Part shown: positions 16,584 through 25,531 of the stretch, piece by piece
Layout of the letters: each line of letters begins with the position of its first letter
How positions within the stretch are numbered: the first letter of the stretch is position 1
Source of the DNA: RYN-230 sp963711705
Lineage (GTDB): Bacteria > Actinomycetota > Actinomycetes > Streptosporangiales > Streptosporangiaceae
DNA: 64,000 nucleotides
Direction of reading: 5' to 3'
NCBI GenBank assembly: GCA_963711705.1
Contig: CAVQFM010000014.1
Coordinates: forward strand, 1-64,000
Program-made: the position numbers and the translations under genes
The notes under the pieces: model-generated
Databases searched by the model: none
What the model was told of the DNA's origin: nothing
The model's input: the letters and a program-made list of their open reading frames with translations, nothing else

Positions 16584-16625
16584 TGTATAGCAACGCTACA
16601 TCATTAGTTTGACTAGCGCTATACA
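16584..16625. promoter_or_regulatory. Paired TetR operator-like repeats between NmrA-like gene and tetR
   Basis: A perfect 8-bp inverted repeat TGTATAGC (16584-16591) / GCTATACA (16618-16625) bounds two smaller dyads: TAGCAACGCTA (16588-16598) and TAGCGCTA (16614-16621). Two TAGC...GCTA dyads about 25 bp apart between divergent genes are typical of binding sites for a TetR dimer pair repressing both promoters. Confidence 0.7.
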
Positions 16626-16644
16626 AGGTTGGTAGTCTCAGCCC

Positions 16645-17391
16645 ATGACCGTCAGAACCCGCATCCTCGAAACCGCCGCTGGCCTCCTGGCCCAGTCCGC
16701 CGACGGAGACGTTTCAACGCGAGCCATCTGCGAAGCAGCTGGCGTTACCGCGCCGACCCTGTACCACCACTTCGGCGACAAGGATGGGCTGCTCGCCGCT
16801 GTGGTCGACTTCGGCTGGGCCGCCTTCCTGGAGACCAAGCGGGCCGTCGCAGCGGTTGTCTATGACCATGTCGCTGACGACGTCCGGGCGGGCTGGGACA
16901 ACCATCTGGAGTTCGCTCGCGAGAACCCGAGTTTCTACAAGCTGATGTGGTCGCCGGCGGTCGCCGCTAACAGCGGAGCGGTACGCGAGGCGTACCAGAT
17001 GCTCTACGACCGGCTGGAGCTGGGCGCTGGCCGCGGCCAGCTGCGCATGTCGGTGGAGACCGCGTCGCGCATTGTCCTGTCCGCGACCACCGGAGCCGCG
17101 CTGTCGCTGATTTCACAGCCTGACCTGTACGGCGACGGCACGTTCGCCACTCAACTGCGCGAGGCCGTGATCGCATGGATCACGGTCCCGCAAGACGCCA
17201 CGTCCCCCGCGCACCAGCCCGAACGCGGGGCAGAGCCGACGGTCGCCAGCGCAGCGGCGACGCTCAGCAGCAAGCTCGCCACCGAGAACACACCGCTCAC
17301 CTGGCCAGAGATGGCGCTGATGCAGCAATGGCTCAGCACACTGGCCGACGCCCCCTCGGATGCGCTTCCCGCGCCGCCGCGCCGACCGTAG
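16645..17391 (+). CDS. TetR-family transcriptional regulator
   Basis: A 248-residue TetR repressor. The HTH reads AICEAAGVTAPTLYHHFGDK (about residues 29-48), and the helical ligand-binding domain follows (ENPSFYKLMWSP). The C-terminal 50 residues are longer than usual for TetR and rich in Pro/Ala. It is divergent from the NmrA-like gene with clear dyads in between, so it likely represses that gene and itself, with an unknown inducer, perhaps an electrophile or quinone. Confidence 0.93.
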   Translation: MTVRTRILETAAGLLAQSADGDVSTRAICEAAGVTAPTLYHHFGDKDGLLAAVVDFGWAAFLETKRAVAAVVYDHVADDVRAGWDNHLEFARENPSFYKLMWSPAVAANSGAVREAYQMLYDRLELGAGRGQLRMSVETASRIVLSATTGAALSLISQPDLYGDGTFATQLREAVIAWITVPQDATSPAHQPERGAEPTVASAAATLSSKLATENTPLTWPEMALMQQWLSTLADAPSDALPAPPRRP

Positions 17392-17413
17392 GCTCCGGAA
17401 GGAGAGCTCGCAA

Positions 17414-17548
17414 GTGACCACAGCCCTGGAACCCGGACTCAGTACCTTTCGCTGGTCGTCGAATGACCCAGCCGACCGGTTCCCGGTCGAGGACCCGCAA
17501 CCGGCGGGCCACCAAATCGGTGGCCCGCCGGCCTGGAGTGGCGGTTAG
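17414..17548 (+). pseudogene. N-terminal aldehyde-dehydrogenase-like remnant
   Basis: Just after tetR, a GTG at 17414 with a GGAAGGAGAG site starts a 44-residue peptide reading TTALEPGLSTFRWSSNDPAD then RFPVEDP. This resembles the beginning of actinobacterial aldehyde dehydrogenases, which continue 'ATGEVI'; here homology stops and the frame runs through a GC hairpin to a TAG at 17546. A good ribosome site on a 44-codon frame suggests a truncated gene left after deletion. Confidence 0.5.
17501..17531. terminator. Strong GC hairpin, probable bidirectional terminator
   Basis: Perfect 13-bp arms CCGGCGGGCCACC (17501-17513) and GGTGGCCCGCCGG (17519-17531) around a 5-base loop, between the plus-strand tetR/remnant and the convergent MMPL gene. 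There is no T tract, as usual for actinomycete terminators. Confidence 0.6.
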
Positions 17549-17561
17549 CCGCTAGCTCCGC

Positions 17562-19862
17562 TTACTGGCGCTGGCTTATCTCGGGCTCGGCGTACTGCAC
17601 CGGATGTGCCGCCGGGAGCTGCCCGGCGGCCTCGCGGGCGTCGCGGGCCTGGAAGTACTCCGCGCCTTCGATGCTGATCCGCGGCAGCAGGCGGTCGACC
17701 CAGCGGGGCAGGTACCAATTGGCCTTGCCCATGAGGACCATCAGCGCGGGAACGAGCAGGCAGCGGACGATCGTGGCGTCCAGCAGCACGGCCACGGCCA
17801 GGCCGATGCCGAACTGCTTGACGGTCGGATCGCCGTTGAGCACGAAGCTGCCGAACACGAACACCATGATCGTGGCGGCCGCTGTGATGACCCGCCCGCT
17901 GGTGATCAGCCCAGAGACCACCGAGTTCTTGTTGTCCTGGCCCTCGTGCACGTGCTCCTCGATCTGGCTGACCAGGAACACCTCGTAGTCCATGGACAGC
18001 CCGAACAGGATCGCGAACATGAACAACGGCACGTAGGAGACGATCGGGACCGCGCTCTGCAGGCCGATCGCGCCGTGCAGCCAGCCCCACTGGAACAGTG
18101 CCGTCAGCACGCCATATGCGGCGCCGATCGAGAGGACGTTCATGACGGCCGCCTGGACCGGGATCACCACGGTGCGGAACGCCAGGGTCAGCAGCAGGAA
18201 GCTGAGCAGGATCACGACCAGGATCTGCAGCGGGAGCTTGCTGGAAATGTTCGAGGCGAGATCGACATAGCCGGCCGTGGTGCCGCCCACGTAGGCCTTC
18301 AGGTCGTTGCCCTGCTGCGCCGCCGGGATCACGGTAGACCGCAGCGTGCTCACCAGGTCGGTGGTGGCCTGCTCGGACGGGCCGGTCGTCGCGATGGCGT
18401 TGAAGTAGGCGGTCGTCCCGGCCTTGTCGATCTGCACCGGCGTGACCGCCGCGACTCCCTTGGTCTTCGAGACGTCCTGCTCCAGTGTCTGCAGCCGCGG
18501 ATCGGTGGTTCGCGGGTCAGTGCCGGACGGGGCGGGTTGCGTGGCGGAGGGCTGTGCGGGCGAGCCGAGCGTCACGGCGATCAGCAGCGGCCCGTTTACC
18601 CCGGGACCGAAGTTGTCCGAGAGCAGGTCGTAGGCCTGGCGCGCGGTGGTCGACGTAGGCAGCGCGGCGACGTCCTTCTGGCCCAGGTTCAGCGAGAACA
18701 GCGGGGTCGCCAGCGGGATGAGGATGGCCAGGGCGGCCAGCCCAGCGACGATCGGGCGGCGGGCGACGCCTTCCGCCCACCGGGCCCACAGGCCCCTCTT
18801 CTCGCCGGCCGCGGCACCGTGCTTGGGATGGCGGCCGCGGACCCGCAGCGAGTTGATGTGCGGGCCGGTGATCGCGAGCAGCGCGGGCAGCAGGGTCAGC
18901 GCGGCCAGCACCGCGACCACCACCGCGACCGCGGCCATCAGGCCCAGCGTGGTCACCAGCGGAATGCGGGCCACCGCGAGGGAGACGAGCGCGATGGTCA
19001 CCGTCCCGCCCGCGAAGGTCACCGCTCCGCCGGAGGTCGCCACCGCCCGGGCCAGCGATTCGCGCACGTCCAGGCCAGCGTTCAGGCCGCGGAAGTGCCG
19101 GGTCACGATGAACAGGGCATAGTCGATCCCGACGCCCAGCCCGATCATCGTGGCCAGGGTCGGCGCCACCGTGGACACGGTCGTGACGTGGCTGAGGATC
19201 GTGACGATCGACAGCGTTGAGGCCAGGCCGAGGATCGCGGTCAGGATCGGCAGCAGCATCGCGACCACGGTCCCGAACACGAACGTGAGGATCACCATCG
19301 CGGCGATGATCCCGATCAGCTCGCTGGACTCGGTGGACGGGGTGGACACCTTCTGGCCCAGCTGACCGCCGGTCTGCACCTGGATCCCGGCCGCCTGGGC
19401 CGGCTTGGCCGCCGCATTGATGATCGTCTGGGCGTCATTCTCGGACAGCGCCCCCGGGCTGACCGACAAGGTCACCGACAGGTAGCCGGTCGCCTGGTTC
19501 TTGCTGAGCGCGGAGGCGCCCTGCGAGGTGAGCGGGTTGACCACCGAGGCCACGTAGCGGGCCTTGGCCACGTCGGACGCCGCCTGGTTCACCGCGCTGG
19601 CGTACTGGGAGTCGGTCAGCTTCCCGTGGCCGACGTGCAGGACGATCGGGCTGGACCCGTTCGCCTGGTCGGGGAAGGACTTGCTGAGCGTGTCGGTGGC
19701 CTGCTGGCTGCCTGTGCCGGGCAACGTCAGGTTGTCGCTGGTGCTGCTGCCGAGCTGATGTGACACGCCGACCAGGACGACGGTTACGATCAGCCAGGCG
19801 GAGAGGACGAGGTAACGGCGGCGGGCGCAGAACCGCGCCAGACTGTAGAGCGCACCGGTCAT
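17562..19862 (-). CDS. MMPL-family RND transporter
   Basis: A 766-residue MMPL permease with an N-terminal membrane helix (ARFCARRRYLVLSAWLIVTV), two periplasmic loops and two sets of membrane helices. The paired proton-relay motifs are present: GLGVGIDYALFIVTRHFR in the first half and FGLSMDYEVFLVSQIEEH in the second. These proteins export lipids, siderophores or drugs by proton antiport. The ATG at 19862 has GAGGA upstream; an ATG ten codons earlier is less well placed. No lipid-synthesis gene is adjacent. It is convergent with tetR and could be part of its regulon only indirectly. Confidence 0.95.
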   Translation of the reverse strand: MTGALYSLARFCARRRYLVLSAWLIVTVVLVGVSHQLGSSTSDNLTLPGTGSQQATDTLSKSFPDQANGSSPIVLHVGHGKLTDSQYASAVNQAASDVAKARYVASVVNPLTSQGASALSKNQATGYLSVTLSVSPGALSENDAQTIINAAAKPAQAAGIQVQTGGQLGQKVSTPSTESSELIGIIAAMVILTFVFGTVVAMLLPILTAILGLASTLSIVTILSHVTTVSTVAPTLATMIGLGVGIDYALFIVTRHFRGLNAGLDVRESLARAVATSGGAVTFAGGTVTIALVSLAVARIPLVTTLGLMAAVAVVVAVLAALTLLPALLAITGPHINSLRVRGRHPKHGAAAGEKRGLWARWAEGVARRPIVAGLAALAILIPLATPLFSLNLGQKDVAALPTSTTARQAYDLLSDNFGPGVNGPLLIAVTLGSPAQPSATQPAPSGTDPRTTDPRLQTLEQDVSKTKGVAAVTPVQIDKAGTTAYFNAIATTGPSEQATTDLVSTLRSTVIPAAQQGNDLKAYVGGTTAGYVDLASNISSKLPLQILVVILLSFLLLTLAFRTVVIPVQAAVMNVLSIGAAYGVLTALFQWGWLHGAIGLQSAVPIVSYVPLFMFAILFGLSMDYEVFLVSQIEEHVHEGQDNKNSVVSGLITSGRVITAAATIMVFVFGSFVLNGDPTVKQFGIGLAVAVLLDATIVRCLLVPALMVLMGKANWYLPRWVDRLLPRISIEGAEYFQARDAREAAGQLPAAHPVQYAEPEISQRQ

Positions 19863-20034
19863 GACAGGGTCTTCCTCTTCGAGCGGTATCACCGCTGGTT
19901 ACGTGGGCCTGATGCCAACGTGCCGGGAAGGTGGAACCACTCACAAGCGGGGATCCCCGAGTCTTTTCCCTACCGTTTTCCTCCGGCGCGGCCAGTGGGG
20001 GAGCCGGGGGGTCAGCGGGAAGGCGCCCGGGTGG

Positions 20035-22932
20035 CTACTCGCCGATGGCCGCCGCCAGCTGGAACCGCGACCGGATCCCGAGCTTGGCGTAGGCACTGCT
20101 GAGGTGCCGCTCGATGGTCTTCTCCGTCACGAACAGGGCCTGGGCGAGTTCCCGGTTGGTCTGTCCCGCGACCGCTTCCCGGCACACCCGCCACTCCGCG
20201 GCGGTCAGTGCGGCCGGCCCGGTCAGCTCGGTCCGCGCGCGGCGGCCGGGCCCGGCGTGCAGCTCGGCCATGGCGCGTTCGGCCAGGGCCAGGGCCCCGC
20301 ACTCGCCCGCCAGCTTGATGGCCCGGCGCAGCAGGTCGCGGCCTTCCGCCCGACGGTGCGCCCGGTTCAGGTGGGCGCCCAGGTCGACGAGCGCGTGCGC
20401 CAGCTCCAGCCGCGCGGGACTGCGCTCGAGCACCGCCACGGCCTCGAACAGCAGGGCCTGCCCCTCGGCCCCGCCCGCCACCAGGCCCGCGGCGTGCAGT
20501 GACATGCCCAGCGCGCCGGGGACGCCGACCCGCCGGGCGAGCGCGAGCTGCTCGCGGGCCAGCTGGTCGGCCAGGTCACGGCGGCCGAGTGCGGACAGCG
20601 CGGGAGCGGCGTGGACCCGCCAGTCGCCCGGCCACGGCAGGCCCCGCGACTCCTCCATCAGCCGGCCGCACCACAGCAGGTCGGCAACGCCGTCTTCGGG
20701 CCGGCCCTGGGCGATCCGCAAGCACCCGCGGGCGTCCAGGAACGCGGGCACGTAGGTGCCATCCTCAGCGATCGTGGCCGGATCAACCCTCCTGGCCAGC
20801 GCGTCGGCAGCGTCCAGTTCGCCCCGCTCCACGCGCGCGCCGATCGCCACCGCGACCAGCTGCACGACCGCGAAGTGCGGGTCCTCCACCAGCAGCAGCC
20901 CGGTCTCCGCCTCGACCTGGGCGTCGTGAATCGACCCCTGGGCCAGGGCGATCATGGCTCGCTGCCCGTGGATGAGGCCCTGCCGGGTCGCGTGCCCTTC
21001 GCGGCGGGCCCCGTCCAGCGCGACCTCCAGCAGCCGCATGGCCAGGTCGTACTGCTCCGCGTAGCGCAGCGTCAGCAGGCCCATCAACAGGGCATCCGTC
21101 TGCGTCCGGGACGGCAGGCTGGTCCGCAGGACCGCCTGGATCTCCGCCACCGAGTCGGCGGCCGGCCCCCCGTGGAGGAACCGTTCCTGAGCCCGGACGA
21201 CCCGCGCGATCGTCGCGAAGCCAGGGTGGCCTCCCGACAATTGGTCGAAGCGGGTGAGCTGGGCGGGGAGGCTTGCCCGCAACTGCGGGACAGCGGTGGT
21301 GAGCATCAGCAGCTCAGAGCCCAGCTCGAGCGAGCGGTCCCGGTCAAGCGGATGGAGTTCCTCGGCCAGCGACGCGAGTGCGTCGGCCGCGACCTGGGCT
21401 GACCGGCCCCCGGACACGATCGTGCACCGGCCGAGCAGTGACGCCGCGTCGGCGCGGGTGGCCAGCGCGGCACCGGTCGTTAGGCACGCGTGCAGGTGGT
21501 TTTGGGCCGCCTCGAATTGCAGCGTGGCCAGCTCGCAGCGGCCCAGCTCAGCGAGGATCTCAGCCCGCTCCTGCTCGGCCGGGGACTCGGCCAGTGCGCG
21601 CTGCAGGCGGGTGGCCGCCGCGCGGGGGGCGCCGCGGCGCGCAGCGCTGGCCGCGGCCGACCGGAGCGTGGTGATCCGCTGGTGATCGCCGTTCGGGGCG
21701 GTCAGCAGCAGGTGGGCGGTGACGCGTTCGGCGGGCGCGCCCGCGGCGGCCAGGATCCCGGCCGCGGTGGCGTGCCGCGCCTGGCGCTCGCCGGGCGCGA
21801 GATCCTCGTACAGCGTGGCCCGGACGACCGGGTGCACGTACCCCAGGCGGTCGGCTGGATTGAGCAGGCCAGCCTGGACCAGGGCGTCGGCGGCCTGCCG
21901 GGCGGCGTCCGGGCTCAGCCCCGCCACCTGGGCCGCCACCGGGACCTCAGTGTCATCGCCCAGCACCGCGACGGCCCGGGCCAGGCTCGCGGCTTCCGGT
22001 CCGAGCGCAGCGAGCCTGTGCACGACAAAACGGCGCACCGCGGCTGGTCCCACCGCCTGGACCTGGGCCGCAGCAGCGGCTGACGGCTCGATGCCCTGGG
22101 CCTCGAGGGTACGCAGCAGTTCGCGGAGGAAGAGGGGGTTGCCGCCGGTGGCGGTATGGCAGGCGCGGCAGAACTCCTCGTCGGCGTCGGTCCCCAGGTG
22201 CTGCCGGGTCCAGCTGATCGTGGCGGGTTCGCTCAGCGGCGGGGGGTAGAGCGCGATGGCGGCGGGGCGGGAGGCCAGTTGAGCCCAGCGGGAGCCGGCC
22301 TCGGCGGCCAGATCCGGCGGCCGGCCGGCCAGGAGCGTCGTGATGTGGAGGCCCTCGATGCGCTGGGCGAGGTAGGCCAGGAAGCGCAGCGAGTCGCGGT
22401 CGGCCCATTGGCAATCGTCCACCGACACGAGGACCGGGGTGTGGTCGGCGATGTTGACCATGAGCCAGTACAGGCTGTGCAACGCCTCGAACCCCATGTC
22501 AGCGCTGTGCGGCAGGTAATCGTCGGGCTCGAACAGGCGGGCCGCAGGGGCGGCGGCCCCTGCGAACACGTCGGTGTGCCCGGGGTTCTGGCGGATCACC
22601 GGTTCCAGCAACTGGCGCACCACGCCGAACGCGAAGGGCTGTTCGAATTCCGAGCCGGTCGCCTCGAGCGGCAGGACGCCCGCCTGCTCGGCCTGGGCGC
22701 GTGCGCGGCGGATCAATGCGGTTTTGCCGACGCCGGGTGGGCCTTCGATGAGCAGAAGGGCGCCGTCTCCGGCGCATGCCCGGGCGAGCCCATCGCGCAG
22801 CATCTGCAGCTCGCGCTCGCGCTCCAGCAGTCCCCCGAGATCCCCGGCCGTGCTGAACGGCACAGTCCGCACGATACCTGGCACATGGCGGCAAGCGGGC
22901 TGATCGGCTGCTGGCGAACGGTTCAGGGGCAT
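20035..22932 (-). CDS. LAL-type LuxR transcriptional regulator
   Basis: A LAL regulator of about 965 residues: LGGLLERERELQMLRDGLA, Walker A GPPGVGKTALI, Walker B-like VLVSVDDCQWAD, a sensor segment TGGNPLFLREL, long helical repeats, and a C-terminal HTH reading AGQTNRELAQALFVTEKTIE. The start is uncertain: the ATG at 22932 and a GTG at 22884 are both compatible with the conserved N-terminus; the longest frame from 23157 would overlap the divergent BON gene and is rejected. Targets unknown; the divergent BON operon or downstream MMPL gene are candidates. Confidence 0.92.
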   Translation of the reverse strand: MPLNRSPAADQPACRHVPGIVRTVPFSTAGDLGGLLERERELQMLRDGLARACAGDGALLLIEGPPGVGKTALIRRARAQAEQAGVLPLEATGSEFEQPFAFGVVRQLLEPVIRQNPGHTDVFAGAAAPAARLFEPDDYLPHSADMGFEALHSLYWLMVNIADHTPVLVSVDDCQWADRDSLRFLAYLAQRIEGLHITTLLAGRPPDLAAEAGSRWAQLASRPAAIALYPPPLSEPATISWTRQHLGTDADEEFCRACHTATGGNPLFLRELLRTLEAQGIEPSAAAAAQVQAVGPAAVRRFVVHRLAALGPEAASLARAVAVLGDDTEVPVAAQVAGLSPDAARQAADALVQAGLLNPADRLGYVHPVVRATLYEDLAPGERQARHATAAGILAAAGAPAERVTAHLLLTAPNGDHQRITTLRSAAASAARRGAPRAAATRLQRALAESPAEQERAEILAELGRCELATLQFEAAQNHLHACLTTGAALATRADAASLLGRCTIVSGGRSAQVAADALASLAEELHPLDRDRSLELGSELLMLTTAVPQLRASLPAQLTRFDQLSGGHPGFATIARVVRAQERFLHGGPAADSVAEIQAVLRTSLPSRTQTDALLMGLLTLRYAEQYDLAMRLLEVALDGARREGHATRQGLIHGQRAMIALAQGSIHDAQVEAETGLLLVEDPHFAVVQLVAVAIGARVERGELDAADALARRVDPATIAEDGTYVPAFLDARGCLRIAQGRPEDGVADLLWCGRLMEESRGLPWPGDWRVHAAPALSALGRRDLADQLAREQLALARRVGVPGALGMSLHAAGLVAGGAEGQALLFEAVAVLERSPARLELAHALVDLGAHLNRAHRRAEGRDLLRRAIKLAGECGALALAERAMAELHAGPGRRARTELTGPAALTAAEWRVCREAVAGQTNRELAQALFVTEKTIERHLSSAYAKLGIRSRFQLAAAIGE

Positions 22933-23038
22933 CCCGGGGCCATGCCTCGCCCGGCCTGCAGCCTGGCCCGGGATCGGATTGTGGTGTGGACTGGCTAAGA
23001 ACCGCAGTCCTGCCTCGCCCAGGGAAAGGATCCAGCAG

Positions 23039-23692
23039 ATGGCTACGACCAAAGACGTCCGCGCGGCCGTCGAATCGGAACTCGGCTTCGACCCGCTGGT
23101 CGACTCCGCGGGTATCACGGTGGTGAGCATCGGCGGAAACGTAAACCTCACCGGCACCGTGCCCAGCTACCCGCAGTACCTGGAGGCGGCGGCCGCCGCC
23201 CGGCGGGTCGCCGGGGTGAGCACCGTGGACAACAACCTGGAGGTGGTGCTGCCGGAAAGCGACTACCGCGATGACGCGAAGCTGACGACCGCGGCGAACA
23301 ACGCGCTCACGGCAAACGTCACCGTGCCGGGCAGCGTGGAGGCGACCGCAGACGACGGCAACATCGCCCTGAGCGGGACGGTGTCCTACGGCACCGAGCG
23401 CGCTGCCGCCGAGTCGGCCGTGTCCGGGCTGATCGGTGTCCGCAACGTCAGGAACGATATCGACATCAGCTACGCCACCGATCCCGTCGCCGTCAACTTG
23501 CACGTCCAGGACGCGCTGGAGCGTTCTGCGCTAGTCCCCGACGACAGTGACGTGACGGCCGACACCAAAGACGGCATCATCACGCTGACCGGCCATGTCC
23601 GCACCTGGGCCGAACACGACGCAGTGGTCGGCGCCGCGTTGATGGCCACCGGAGTCATCGACGTCCGCGACAACCTCCAGGTCACCGGCTGA
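23039..23692 (+). CDS. Triple BON-domain protein
   Basis: A 217-residue protein built from three BON repeats (about residues 3-70, 75-140, 147-216), each with a V/I-x-L-x-G-x-V core: GNVNLTGTVPSYPQYLEA, GNIALSGTVSYGTERAAA and GIITLTGHVRTWAEHDAV. BON domains bind membranes or associate with osmotic/redox stress proteins. No signal peptide or lipobox is present, so this form is probably cytosolic. The ATG at 23039 has an AAAGGA site. A small gene follows within 20 bp. Confidence 0.92.
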   Translation: MATTKDVRAAVESELGFDPLVDSAGITVVSIGGNVNLTGTVPSYPQYLEAAAAARRVAGVSTVDNNLEVVLPESDYRDDAKLTTAANNALTANVTVPGSVEATADDGNIALSGTVSYGTERAAAESAVSGLIGVRNVRNDIDISYATDPVAVNLHVQDALERSALVPDDSDVTADTKDGIITLTGHVRTWAEHDAVVGAALMATGVIDVRDNLQVTG

Positions 23693-23711
23693 CGGCCGGA
23701 GAGGGGGCGTC

Positions 23712-24152
23712 GTGGACGACACCTGGGGAAGCCGGGATTACCCGGTGCTGGAGGCCGCCGTGGGGCTGGTCGATGCGAGAGCTCCTGAGTGGGTCAGGGT
23801 CAGCGAGATCGCTACCGAGGCCGGCCTGGACGAGGACGACGTTGTCCGGGCCCTCACCGCGCTGCACCCGCTGTTTGTCGGTGAGATGGCTGAGTACGCG
23901 GGCGGCGGGGTGGGTCAGTGGACGATTGACAGCGTCACCAGCGAGGCCAGACAGCTGGTCGGCCAGTGGCCGAGCCCCGAAGCGCTGATCGACCAGCTGG
24001 CCGAGGCGTTCAAGGCGGCGGCCGACCATGAGCCCGACGCACAGGAGCGTGGCCGCCTCCGCCAGCTCGCCGGCGCGCTCACCGGTGGCGTGCGGGACCT
24101 GGCGGTCGGGGTCGCGGCCGAAGTCCTCGGTCGCCATTTCCCTGCTCGCTGA
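23712..24152 (+). CDS. Hypothetical protein, winged-helix-like N-terminus
   Basis: A 146-residue acidic protein from a GTG at 23712. Residues 10-60 (VLEAAVGLVDARAPEWVRVS, IATEAGLDEDDVVRALTAL) look like a winged-helix fold of the kind found in small actinobacterial hypothetical proteins; the C-terminal half is helical. It follows the BON gene by 19 bp and is probably co-transcribed. Function not known. Confidence 0.7.
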   Translation: MDDTWGSRDYPVLEAAVGLVDARAPEWVRVSEIATEAGLDEDDVVRALTALHPLFVGEMAEYAGGGVGQWTIDSVTSEARQLVGQWPSPEALIDQLAEAFKAAADHEPDAQERGRLRQLAGALTGGVRDLAVGVAAEVLGRHFPAR

Positions 24153-24368
24153 GCAGGAAGAACCCGGGCACGACCTGGCTGGGCCAGCAGACTGGCGCCA
24201 TCCCGCGGTGCCACTGGCACCAGCCCGCGAACTGGCGCCGCCCCAGACGCCAGCCGCCGTCCATCCATGACTGCTTGTCATGCCTGGCCTGGGTCTCAGG
24301 CATTGGACGCATGGTTTGTGAGCAGCGAGACTGGCTGATGAAGGACCACTCAAACGAGCATCCGAGGA

Positions 24369-24478
24369 GCACACCCGCACGACCCGGACGTCAAGGCCCT
24401 GCTCCGGGTCGCGGTTGTCTGCAACATCCCGGTTACCTGCAATCGGGCCAGCGCAGCTTCATGATCTCTTCGCGCTGA
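24369..24478 (+). pseudogene. mgsA: Methylglyoxal synthase C-terminal remnant
   Basis: The plus strand reads AHPHDPDVKALLRVAVVCNI then PVTCNRASAA, closely matching the C-terminal signature of methylglyoxal synthase ('QPHDPDVKALLR...NIPVATNRATA'). One frame slip near 24454 restores SFMISSR and a stop at 24476, again like the family end. Nothing of the N-terminal catalytic part is seen upstream, so this is a decayed 3' end. Confidence 0.75.
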
Positions 24479-24575
24479 TGGGCCGGAGCCACCAGAAGTG
24501 GGACCCGCCCCCGGCCAGGCCGTCACAATCAGGCCGCCCTGACCGTGGCCCGCGCCAGCTGATACCTCCAGCCGC

Positions 24576-24615
24576 CGATGAGCCTGTGCCCGCGACAATG
24601 GGCACAGGCTCATCG
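24576..24615 (-). terminator. Perfect 16-bp hairpin downstream of SDR gene
   Basis: Arms CGATGAGCCTGTGCCC (24576-24591) and GGGCACAGGCTCATCG (24600-24615) are perfectly complementary around an 8-base loop, starting 8 bp beyond the SDR stop codon. No T run follows. Position and strength fit a transcription terminator. Confidence 0.7.
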
Positions 24616-24622
24616 CCCGTCA

Positions 24623-25345
24623 TCAACTGGCGGCCCCGGCCGGCACGAGCGCCGCGTTCTGGCGTTCGAACTGCTTGGCGACACCGCCACGCCAGCCGTC
24701 GGCCATGGCGCGGGACAGCGGATCGGGGAAGATGTCCTCTTCCCCGTTCTCGATGCCGTCGAAGATGGCTCGCGCCACGGACTCCGGGGAGGCCTTGGGG
24801 ATGTCGAGGTCTCGGGTCATCTCCGTATCGGTGGGGCCGGTGAGGACGCTGTGCACGCTCACGCCCTGCCGGGCCAGGAGCAAACGCAGCGACTGCGTCA
24901 AGGAGAACGCGGCCGCCTTTGAGATCGAGTAGGCCGGTGCGAACGGCACGGGGGCGAGGGCCGCCAGGGACACGTTGGTGACGATAGTTCCCCGAGAACG
25001 AATCAGCGACGGCAGGAAAGCCTGGCTCACCCGGTAGGTGCCGAACAGGTTGACAGTCAGGGTCTGCTCGAGCGCGGCAGGATCACTCAGGTCGTCGAAA
25101 GGCTGGATGCCGGCGTTGTTGATCAGGAGATCGAGCGAGTCGATACTCGCGGCAGCTTCGCGGATCTGCTCCGCGTCGGTTACGTCCAGCGCCAGCGGGG
25201 TGACGCGCTGATCGGGGTGAGCGACCGGGTGGCGGGCGGCGGCATACACCGGTGCCGCGCCTCGCCGCAGGGCCTCCTCGACCAGCGCCTGGCCGATGCC
25301 GCGGCTGGCCCCCGTCACCAGCACTGCCTTGTTTTTAATGGTCAT
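24623..25345 (-). CDS. SDR-family oxidoreductase
   Basis: A complete 240-residue classical SDR: TGASRGIG cofactor loop (about residues 11-18), ALDVTDAEQI, LDLLINNAG, catalytic Ser in TNVSLAALAP and YSISK (Tyr/Lys). The C-terminal region, with FDGIENGEEDIFPDPLSRAM, is of the type seen in SDRs adjacent to TetR or LAL regulators. GGAG is upstream of the ATG at 25345. Substrate unknown; single-gene unit. Confidence 0.93.
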   Translation of the reverse strand: MTIKNKAVLVTGASRGIGQALVEEALRRGAAPVYAAARHPVAHPDQRVTPLALDVTDAEQIREAAASIDSLDLLINNAGIQPFDDLSDPAALEQTLTVNLFGTYRVSQAFLPSLIRSRGTIVTNVSLAALAPVPFAPAYSISKAAAFSLTQSLRLLLARQGVSVHSVLTGPTDTEMTRDLDIPKASPESVARAIFDGIENGEEDIFPDPLSRAMADGWRGGVAKQFERQNAALVPAGAAS

Positions 25346-25531
25346 GCCTGTTTCTCCGGTTCTGGCGTGGTCTTGTGTTTCCGCCGCCCTTTTGGCGGCC
25401 TACTGATATAGACCAGCCGGACTCGGCAGAATCGCCGCGCCGGGCTGGGCCGGGTGCCCGGCTGCCCTGTCAACCCGTGGGTGGGGACGCGGCGTGTTCC
25501 CGACGGGAGGCACCGGGCGAGATGGAGTGCA

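Noticed and set aside
17604..19220. 538-codon plus-strand open frame opposite the MMPL gene
   Set aside because: His/Arg/Gly-rich shadow of the high-GC coding strand with no motif; the minus-strand MMPL protein is clearly the real gene.
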